From the NCBI RefSeq assembly GCF_001984175.1, contig NZ_MTQP01000051.1, positions 62,001 to 126,000 on the forward strand: 64,000 nucleotides of DNA. The letters are read 5' to 3'. The notes beneath the pieces are model-generated. The model searched no databases and was not told the origin of the DNA. It saw only the letters and a list, made by a program, of their open reading frames with translations. The DNA comes from Saccharothrix sp. ALI-22-I (GTDB lineage Bacteria; Actinomycetota; Actinomycetes; Mycobacteriales; Pseudonocardiaceae). Below are positions 35,658-43,072 of this stretch, piece after piece; positions within the stretch are counted from its first letter, which is position 1, and every line of letters begins with the position of its first letter. The position numbers and the translations under genes were made by a program.

Positions 35658-37307
35658 TCAGGGGCAGGAACGGGGGTCGAGGATCGCCTCGGCGGACCGC
35701 AGCGCCATCGCCATGCTGGTCAACGTGGGGTTGGCGGCGTTGCCCGACGGGTGCAGCCCGTTGCCGCCCAGGTAGAGGTTGGTCGTGCCGTGCACCTTCG
35801 AGCACGTGTCGACCACGCTGGTCTCCTGGTCGAGCCCCATCCGGGTGGTGCCCGCGATGTGCAGCGGCAGGCCGGGCTTGACGAACTGCGGCTCCGAGCC
35901 GGGCAGGTAGCCGCCCAGGTACGAGGCCACTTCGGTCATGTGCTGCATCATCCGGCCGGCCTGCGCCCGCTCCTTCTTGCTGAGGGAGAAGGAGAACGTC
36001 GGCTGCGGCATGCCGAAGGTGTCCTTGACGGTGGCGGAGAACGTCACGCGGTTCTCCGACCGCGGGCGGGTCAGCCCGAACCAGCGCAGGTCCACGATCA
36101 GCCGGGGGTCCACGTCCGGTGCCAGGTCACCGTAGCTGAACGCGTCGCGGTGGATCTGGCAGTGCCACGGGGTGCTCTCCGTCACCGGTAGCCACAGGTT
36201 GGGCTCGGGTTCGTTGATCGGGATGGGCACGGGGTCCTGCGGGTGCTCCCTCCGGTAGGCGTCGATGCGTTCCGCACCGTCGTAGTCCGGATCGAGGTAC
36301 TTCTTGATGTCGTCGACCAGGCGTTGGTGCAGCACCACCTGGCAGAAGGACATGGGCTGCTCGGTGACGTAACGCCCCAGCGCGGGCAGCCGGTCCTCGT
36401 CGAAGCCCGAGGCGTGGAGCAGTTGCGGCGTCAGCACGGCGTTGCACGCCACGATGTAGTGCTGGGCAACGACGCGGTACTCCTTGTTCCAGTCGTTGAG
36501 GTCCCACACCCGGGCGTACTGCACTTCGGTGCGATCGGCGTTCATGACCAGTTCGGTGCACTGGTGTTCGGGCCACAGGCGGAACCTGTTCTCGTCCTGC
36601 GCGGCCGGGTCGGCCAGGTCGCCCAGCACCGTGTCAGTGCCGCTCCAGGTGACGAACTCCGGGTTGTCCGTGCGCCGTTCCACCGCCAACGGCAGGCTTT
36701 CGATGGGATAGCCCTCCTCCTTGAGCACGGTGCGCACCAGTTGGTGCCGCACCGAGGCGTCGAAGGCGGTGCTGTTGGTCTTGATGATGTCCTTGGCCGT
36801 CTTGTAGTAGTTCTTCATCTCCTCGATGCCGATGGGGTACTGGTGCACCACACCGGTGTCGGAAGTCCAGTTCAGCTCCAGGTTCTCGTGGAACTGAGGG
36901 GTGGCGCAGGTCCAGTGGGTCGCCATGCCGCCCACGGCGTAGGTGGAGGCGCACGCGTCCAGGTTGCGGTGCTTGTTCTGCTCGGGGTTCTGGCCGTTCT
37001 TGATGAAGCCGGGGTACTTCTCGGGGTCGAAGCGGAACGCCGACGGGTCCAGGGTCAGCGGCGGGTCGTCGCGCGTGGGGACGGACACGGTGCTGAGGTG
37101 GCCGCGGATGACCGAGACGAACAGGTCGATGTTGCGCTGGAACAGGAAGGCGTTCTTCTGGTGGGCGCCGAACCGCGCCGACTGCTGCGCCCCGGCATCG
37201 ATCATGAGGACTTTCCGGTTGCCGTCCACGAGTCTGGAGGCGAACGTCGCACCGATGGGGCCAGACCCGATGATCAGTACGTCGACCGAAATTTCTTGCG
37301 CTTCCAT
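35658..37307 (-). CDS. Pyranose-oxidase-like GMC flavoenzyme
   Basis: 549 residues from ATG 37307 (GGAGAAGG 5 bases upstream). FAD-binding VDVLIIGSGPIGATFASRLV is near residue 9. The segment YAVGGMATHWTCATP resembles the flavinylation/active-site loop of pyranose 2-oxidases, where a THWT motif holds the covalent His. The C-terminus NLYLGGNGLHPSGNAANPTL carries the catalytic His/Asn pair. No signal peptide. Bacterial members oxidise glucosides at C2 or C3, including C-glycosides. It is the first gene of a three-gene operon with the TIM-barrel enzyme and the FG-GAP protein. Oxidation of a glycoside as the first step of breakdown is inferred. Confidence 0.87.
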   Translation of the reverse strand: MEAQEISVDVLIIGSGPIGATFASRLVDGNRKVLMIDAGAQQSARFGAHQKNAFLFQRNIDLFVSVIRGHLSTVSVPTRDDPPLTLDPSAFRFDPEKYPGFIKNGQNPEQNKHRNLDACASTYAVGGMATHWTCATPQFHENLELNWTSDTGVVHQYPIGIEEMKNYYKTAKDIIKTNSTAFDASVRHQLVRTVLKEEGYPIESLPLAVERRTDNPEFVTWSGTDTVLGDLADPAAQDENRFRLWPEHQCTELVMNADRTEVQYARVWDLNDWNKEYRVVAQHYIVACNAVLTPQLLHASGFDEDRLPALGRYVTEQPMSFCQVVLHQRLVDDIKKYLDPDYDGAERIDAYRREHPQDPVPIPINEPEPNLWLPVTESTPWHCQIHRDAFSYGDLAPDVDPRLIVDLRWFGLTRPRSENRVTFSATVKDTFGMPQPTFSFSLSKKERAQAGRMMQHMTEVASYLGGYLPGSEPQFVKPGLPLHIAGTTRMGLDQETSVVDTCSKVHGTTNLYLGGNGLHPSGNAANPTLTSMAMALRSAEAILDPRSCP

Positions 37308-37660
37308 AGATCCTTCTCCACGATTGAGCGGCGATACGCCGCGGAGTCCGAAGGGATGCGTTCGGACCAGACGCCACCGATGGTGGCACCACGCGCAGCG
37401 GTCACGGAACGAATGCGGTGTGACGCAACCGGATCGAGGAAGACGCACCACGGACTGGTGAAGAGCCTTCCCGCCACCGCAGTTCACCCGGAATCGACAC
37501 GCCGTCCCCCGCGCAGGCACACCTCACGGACTACTGAACCTCGAACGGAGGTGCCGGTCGAGCTCAGTGCCTCCTGCGGTCACCGGCTGTAACACGTAAG
37601 CCCCGATGGGCGACTACCAGCGTACGCGCGGTGATCATTGCGCAGGCGGAGAGGAAACCC
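37308..37660. promoter_or_regulatory. Divergent promoter region: sugar oxidase operon and Trypco1 operon
   Basis: About 350 bases between two divergent starts. The ribosome binding sites lie at both ends (GGAGAAGG on minus, GGCGGAGAGGAAA on plus). I see no clear operator, no remnant gene and no RNA gene. Confidence 0.4.
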
Positions 37661-38002
37661 ATGGTGGACGAGTCCGACAACGGCAACCGGAAAGAGCGGG
37701 TGCAGATCCTGGTCGGTGACCAGGTCGCGTACGTGGAGGTGGACCGGCTAGCGGGCGCCGAGGAGGAGGAAGTCTCCGCCCGAGCCCTGTCGCTCGACGG
37801 TTTCACCAGCTCGCTGTCCGCCATCACCGAAACCGTCAGCAACGCCCTCGCCCACGGGTTCGACAAGGTCAAGCCCGACAAGATCACCCTGGAGTTCGGC
37901 TGTGAGGTCGGCGTCGAGTCCGGCAAGCTGACCGCGATCCTGGTCAAGGGGTCGGCCAAGGCCAACATCAAGGTGGTCGCGGAATGGGCGCCGGAGGCGT
38001 AG
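37661..38002 (+). CDS. Trypsin-co-occurring protein, Trypco1/CU044_2847 family
   Basis: 113 residues from ATG 37661 (GGCGGAGAGGAAA upstream). It is a compact domain: VQILVGDQVAYVEVDRLAGA, a helix through LDGFTSSLSAITETVSNALA, then VKPDKITLEFGCEVGVESGK and GSAKANIKVVAEW. This pattern (beta strands, one helix, the DKITLEFG strand and a final A-N-IKV strand) is that of the trypsin-co-occurring domain 1 described by comparative genomics of NTP-dependent conflict systems. It always sits next to trypsin-like effectors, as here, where the protease begins 17 bases after its stop. A regulatory or substrate role toward the protease is proposed but not proven. Confidence 0.85.
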   Translation: MVDESDNGNRKERVQILVGDQVAYVEVDRLAGAEEEEVSARALSLDGFTSSLSAITETVSNALAHGFDKVKPDKITLEFGCEVGVESGKLTAILVKGSAKANIKVVAEWAPEA

Positions 38003-38019
38003 GGCTCGAAGGGCAGCTG

Positions 38020-41000
38020 ATGGCCGCCACGGTGGCCATCACGGTCCCGGACAGAGGTCAGGCCGACCTCGGGTCCGGTGCCTTCGTCGCCCCCGGCCTG
38101 GTGATCACCTGCGGGCACGTCGTCGCCGACCAGGCCGGCACACCCAGGGTCGAGTCCGTCCGCGGCAGCTGGCAGGGCCGGGAACTCGACCTCCGGGTGG
38201 TCCCCGAGTGGATCAGGCCGTGGGCGGACGGCAAGGGACCGGACCTGGCGCTGCTCCGGGTGGTCGGCGAGGACTACCCGGAGACGCCGTGGGTGGAACT
38301 GCGCGATGTGGTCGACATCGGCGACGACCTGTGGGCCTACGGCTACCCCAAGGGGCCGTACCGCTCCGGGGACTCGGTCGCGTTCCGGTACGAAGGGCCG
38401 TCCCGGTCCGCGGGGTCCGTGCTGCACAAGCTGTCCCAGGGGCAAGCGCAGCCCGGACTCAGCGGGGCTCCGGTGCTGAACCGGCGAACCGGTGGTGTCG
38501 TCGGTCTTGTGCGCGCGTCGAGGGACAGTTCCAGCGACCTCGGCGCGCGCCTGGTGACCGCCACCCTGATCGCTGCGGAGTACGGCCCGATCCTGGCCGC
38601 CGAGCTGGGCAGCCTGGTCGACCGCCCCTGGCTCGACGCGCTCACCGATGAGCAACTGGTCGCGGGGCGTTGGGAGAGACCCTCGCCGAAGCTGTTCGAC
38701 TACCTGCAAGCGGCCGAGAAGCAGGCGCGCGAATTCCCGTACGCGGTTCCGGTGCACATCGCGCCGCCGCTGATCGACCTGTACGTCGAGCAGAAGGTCA
38801 CCTCCAAGGCCGCGGAGCGCCGCGAACCCGATAAGCACGACGAGCACGACAAGCAGCGGGACCGCGAGCGCAAGCTCGAAGCCGTGCTCGCGACGAAGCT
38901 GCTGACGCAGCACCGCAACGCGGTGCTGACCGGCGGGCCGGGCGCGGGCAAGTCGAGCCTGTTCAACTTCATCGTGGCGGACTCGGCGCGGAAGTGGCTG
39001 CGGCCCGCGCCGGGTGAGGCGTCACCGGACTTCGTCCCGGCGCGGCTGTCCGCGACCCGCCTCGCCGAGACGCCCGGCCCGCTCGCCTCCGCCGTGGCCA
39101 CCGTGCTCTCCCAGGACCTGGTGGACTACCTGAAAGAGCCGTTGCCGGCGTACGCCCTGCACCAGGCGCCGATGCCCGGCGTGGACTGGCTGGTGCTCGT
39201 CGACGGCATCGACGAGGTGCTCGACCCGGAGTCGCGACGGAAGCTGCTCGCACGGCTGTCCCACGCGATGGGCGAGGACAGCTGCCTGCGGATCGCGATC
39301 GCCAGTCGCCCGCTCACCGAACAGGAACTCGGATTCGCCGCTACCGGTGACGCGGTGTACGAACTTCAGCCGTTCGACCCCGAGGAAATGCTCGCCTTCG
39401 CCGACAAGCTCTTCGACAAGCACGGCTCGGCCGACTCGTCGGCCGACGCGCAGCGGTTCGTCGACCAACTGTCAGGCAGCTCGCTGTACGAGTTGTGCCG
39501 CACCCCGCTCCTGGCGACGATGACCTGGGCCATGTACGTGGACTACCCCGAGCGCCCGCTCCCGGGTGGGCGAACGCAGCTGTACCGGGAGTTCGTCGAC
39601 AAACTCCTCCACGAACAGGACCGCAAGCTCAAGGTCACCGACCAACTGCGCGACATGCTGCGGGAGTGCCCCGGTGCCGAAAACGTGGTGGCCGGCCTCA
39701 TAGGCGACCGGAAGCACTTGATCGCGAGCGTGGCCGCGGACCGGCACGAAGGCTCTGAGCACTCGTTGCTCGACCTGGCCCTGGGGTACCTGGCGGCCAG
39801 GAAACCGGCGGACGGCATCACCGACAACCGGTGGCGCGAGCTGGTACGCGACCTGCTGATCCGCACCGGTCTCGTCGGCCGGAAGGGCCGAGAACTGGTG
39901 TTCACGCACCACACGTTCCAGGAGTACTTCACGGCGGTGCGGACGGCCGCGATGCACACCCCCTCCGACGAGGAAGGCAGGCTCGTCCTGGAACGGGGTA
40001 TCAGCTCCAACCAGCAGAACGTCACCCTGTTCCTCGCCGGGGTCTGGGCACTTCAGGGCGCCGACCTCTCCGAGGCGATCATCTGGCTGCTCCGACGCGG
40101 AGACATGCAAGTCAATCTGGCCGCTGCCATCGTCGCCGACGGTGTGCGGGTCTCCGCGGACTGCGCCGAGGACCTGGTGACCTCGCTCGGCATCATGAAG
40201 CGCTCCCGGCCCGCCGGCGGGAAGCACGAGACCTTCAAGAAGGTCGCACCGCACCTGGACGACGACCTGTTGCACAGGATCGCCGCAGCGGAACACATCA
40301 ATCCGCTGGTACGCGTCATTGTCGTGCTCACCATCAATCGTCGGGCCGGCGAGAACGACGTCCTCCCGGAGCTGCGACTGGTAGTACAGGACCTCGGGGC
40401 CAGCCCCGGACTCCTGTTGACTACCGTGGACTTGTTGGACGAGCACGGGTTCCGTTCCTCAGCCTTGACGCTGCTCAGGAGTGAGTCGTCCGCGACGTCA
40501 CCGCCCTACGAGCTGGAAGTCGCCCAACGCCTGTACCGCCTTGGCGAAGCGGCACAGGCGACCGAGATCATCCTCGACGTCCTGACCGGTGCTGAGCACT
40601 CAGTCGACCGGATGCTCAGGGCGGCCGACATGCTGGCTCGTCACGACAGCACCCTGGGTATCGAGCACCTGCTCCAAATCTCGACGTCATCAACCCTCTC
40701 CGCTTTCCACAGGTACCGCTGCGCCGACGCGTTGGGCACCGCGGGAGCGGTGGACGAGGCTCACGCGCTGCTTCACCAGGTACTCCGCGATCCCACCGCC
40801 GACAGGCTGGATTTCAGCTGGGCCGCCGAGAGCCTCGCCCGGCTCGGGTTCCGGCGGGAGGCCATCGCCGCGCTGTCCGAAGCAGCTCTCGACCCGCGCA
40901 CGACAGCGGAGTTCAGGCTCCGTGTCATCGTGCAGTTGAGGGAGCTGGACGCGCTCGGGATCGACCTGGTGCCAGTCCTTGCCGCAATCCGGGACAACCC

Positions 41001-42885
41001 GACCGTGGATACGGCAGAGCGAATCGACGCCGTCACCATGCTCAGCTTCGTTGACGGATCAGTCGAGCCGGTCGACGAACTGCTGCGGCTCGCGCGGCTG
41101 CCCGGGCGGTTGATCAACCCTGCGGTGGTGGCGGACAAGCTGTTGGAACTCAAGGCGCCTGCCGCGGCGAAGAAGCTGCTCCGTGAGGTTCTTGAGAACG
41201 CCGATGTCAGCAGCATGTCCGACGCGGCAATGATACTGGTCGACCTGGAACTCTTGGACGAAGCGACAGCACCGCTGCGGGCCGTGGTCCACGATCGCCA
41301 CCAGTCCATTCACGACCGGTGCTACGCTTTGTACTCCCTGAGGCGGTTTCGGGCGGACGCGTCGGACCTCGATGCGATAACGACAGTTGCCGAGTCTCCC
41401 GCCCTACCCGTCTCTGTGCGCCTCACGGCGGTTCAGAGACTCGCCGGGCTGCCCGACAACCAGTGGGCGGTGGACCAACTGCGGCATTGGGCGTATTCCC
41501 GTGATCTCACCGTCGATCAGCGCCTCGACGCTGCGAGAGCCCTGGCACAGTTCGATCACGGGAACAGGCGGACCGTAGCGCGCCTCCAGTACCTCACCCA
41601 TCCTGACCTGCCTCTCGCCGACGCGATGGAGGTACTCGAATCCACCCCTCACGAGACGTGGGGTGACACGGTCCACCAGGCGGTGATCGCGTTGAACGGC
41701 CGCAGCACCGTTCCCGCCCGTTGGCGCCACTCGGTGCGGAACATCCTGATGAGCACCCTGTCACCGGCCGAACAGCTGGCAGCGCATCGCGCTGTCGCAC
41801 TCGACACAGCACAGCCGGCCAACGCGCGGTTGCAAGCGTGCAGATGGTTGTACGACGAGTTCGACCGGACCGAACTCGCCGATGTGGTACTCGACGTGAT
41901 CGAGCGATCGGACACCTCACCAGCCGACCTGGTCACCGCAGCGGGGCTGCTGGTCAGATACGGTCGACCGGAGCACTGCGCGGAGGTGCTCAGACAGGTC
42001 GCCGCGGACGAGTCGACCCCGCCGGCGGAAAAGTTGGAGGCCTCCGAGGCACTCCTGCGGCTCTCGGAGTTCGACGCCGCGTTGGGCGGCTGGCGCGAGG
42101 TGCTGGCCGCGCGGGAGTGGGCCGACGGCGCCTACAGCGGCGCGGCGCGAAACCTCGCTTCCGTCGGTCTGGTCGACGAAGCCGTTGGCGCGCTGCACGC
42201 GTTCATCGAGCTGGTCGAGAAGCCGTCCGCTGATCGGGCCGACGCGGCCGCACACCTCTCCCTGCTCGGCCGCCACGAAGAAGCAGTCACGGTTCTCGAC
42301 GAACTGGCCGCGGCGGCACGGAGCACCGCCGACGCCGTCGCGGTCGCCGCCGCGCTCGAACGCATCGACGAATGGCGACGCGCGAACGACTTGTGCGCCG
42401 GCGTCGTGCTCGCCGCGGATGCCCGCGAAAGTGATCGCTTGGACGCGACCACACTGATGTGTCGTCGTGGCGCGACCGGGGCGTACGAAGCGAATCGCCG
42501 TGCGGTCGAGGCAGGTGTCCGACCGCGGTGTTGGGCGAGGTCGTGGGCCGTGCTCGCCGAGTACGGGTACGAGCGCGAGGCGGCGGAACGGTTGCGGGAC
42601 GTCGCGTACGACGGCACCCAGGCCGTCGATGACCGCATCGCCTGCGCGATCGCGCTGGCCGACTCGGGGAGTTGGCTGGGCGAGGCCGTGTCCCTGGTGC
42701 GCGCGATCCTGCGAGAGCAGCAGCCCGGCGCACGCGAGGTGATCGCGGTCGGCGAGTTCCTGAGCGGGGCGGGTGAGTGGAGCGAGGCGATCGCGCTGCT
42801 CGACACCCTCGACGTCGAGGCGCTCGACGAGGAGTTGACCGAGCGGTTGAACCAGGTGCCGGTGCGGACGCTGTTCCACCGGTGA
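38020..42885 (+). CDS. Trypsin-NACHT-helical repeat conflict protein
   Basis: 1,621 residues from ATG 38020 (GAAGGG 7 bases upstream); ATG 37984 inside the previous gene would add 12. Domain order: trypsin-like protease 1-195 with His33 (TCGHVV), Asp75 (GPDLALL) and Ser148 (PGLSGAP); charged linker 260-290 (DKHDEHDKQRDRERK); NACHT NTPase with Walker A GGPGAGKSS (305-313), Walker B LVLVDGIDEV (391-400), sensor ASRP (428-431) and HHTFQEYF near 635; then some 900 residues of alpha-helical repeats to the end. No signal peptide. By analogy with STAND proteins, repeats sense an invader signal, the NACHT module assembles, and the protease acts as effector. That order of events is inference. Confidence 0.92.
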   Translation: MAATVAITVPDRGQADLGSGAFVAPGLVITCGHVVADQAGTPRVESVRGSWQGRELDLRVVPEWIRPWADGKGPDLALLRVVGEDYPETPWVELRDVVDIGDDLWAYGYPKGPYRSGDSVAFRYEGPSRSAGSVLHKLSQGQAQPGLSGAPVLNRRTGGVVGLVRASRDSSSDLGARLVTATLIAAEYGPILAAELGSLVDRPWLDALTDEQLVAGRWERPSPKLFDYLQAAEKQAREFPYAVPVHIAPPLIDLYVEQKVTSKAAERREPDKHDEHDKQRDRERKLEAVLATKLLTQHRNAVLTGGPGAGKSSLFNFIVADSARKWLRPAPGEASPDFVPARLSATRLAETPGPLASAVATVLSQDLVDYLKEPLPAYALHQAPMPGVDWLVLVDGIDEVLDPESRRKLLARLSHAMGEDSCLRIAIASRPLTEQELGFAATGDAVYELQPFDPEEMLAFADKLFDKHGSADSSADAQRFVDQLSGSSLYELCRTPLLATMTWAMYVDYPERPLPGGRTQLYREFVDKLLHEQDRKLKVTDQLRDMLRECPGAENVVAGLIGDRKHLIASVAADRHEGSEHSLLDLALGYLAARKPADGITDNRWRELVRDLLIRTGLVGRKGRELVFTHHTFQEYFTAVRTAAMHTPSDEEGRLVLERGISSNQQNVTLFLAGVWALQGADLSEAIIWLLRRGDMQVNLAAAIVADGVRVSADCAEDLVTSLGIMKRSRPAGGKHETFKKVAPHLDDDLLHRIAAAEHINPLVRVIVVLTINRRAGENDVLPELRLVVQDLGASPGLLLTTVDLLDEHGFRSSALTLLRSESSATSPPYELEVAQRLYRLGEAAQATEIILDVLTGAEHSVDRMLRAADMLARHDSTLGIEHLLQISTSSTLSAFHRYRCADALGTAGAVDEAHALLHQVLRDPTADRLDFSWAAESLARLGFRREAIAALSEAALDPRTTAEFRLRVIVQLRELDALGIDLVPVLAAIRDNPTVDTAERIDAVTMLSFVDGSVEPVDELLRLARLPGRLINPAVVADKLLELKAPAAAKKLLREVLENADVSSMSDAAMILVDLELLDEATAPLRAVVHDRHQSIHDRCYALYSLRRFRADASDLDAITTVAESPALPVSVRLTAVQRLAGLPDNQWAVDQLRHWAYSRDLTVDQRLDAARALAQFDHGNRRTVARLQYLTHPDLPLADAMEVLESTPHETWGDTVHQAVIALNGRSTVPARWRHSVRNILMSTLSPAEQLAAHRAVALDTAQPANARLQACRWLYDEFDRTELADVVLDVIERSDTSPADLVTAAGLLVRYGRPEHCAEVLRQVAADESTPPAEKLEASEALLRLSEFDAALGGWREVLAAREWADGAYSGAARNLASVGLVDEAVGALHAFIELVEKPSADRADAAAHLSLLGRHEEAVTVLDELAAAARSTADAVAVAAALERIDEWRRANDLCAGVVLAADARESDRLDATTLMCRRGATGAYEANRRAVEAGVRPRCWARSWAVLAEYGYEREAAERLRDVAYDGTQAVDDRIACAIALADSGSWLGEAVSLVRAILREQQPGAREVIAVGEFLSGAGEWSEAIALLDTLDVEALDEELTERLNQVPVRTLFHR

Positions 42886-43030
42886 CGGCGCTCGGCGGCC
42901 ACGGCAAGCCGGCGTGTCGATTTGTCCTTACACCACAAGGTGTTCTGGCCGAGCGCGCGAATTCAACGGAACGCATTATATCAGAGGAAAAATCAACCTT
43001 TGGTCTCTTGTGGCGCGATATCCGACAACA

Positions 43031-43061
43031 CTAGAACTGCTCCTGCATTGGCCAGTTCTAG
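43031..43061. promoter_or_regulatory. Inverted repeat upstream of the secreted hydrolase
   Basis: CTAGAACTG (43031-43039) and CAGTTCTAG (43053-43061) are perfect 9-bp arms 13 bases apart. The right arm touches the GGGGGA ribosome binding site (43061-43066). The preceding 70 bases are unusually AT-rich, so promoter and operator are likely here. Confidence 0.55.
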
Positions 43062-43072
43062 GGGGATTGCGC

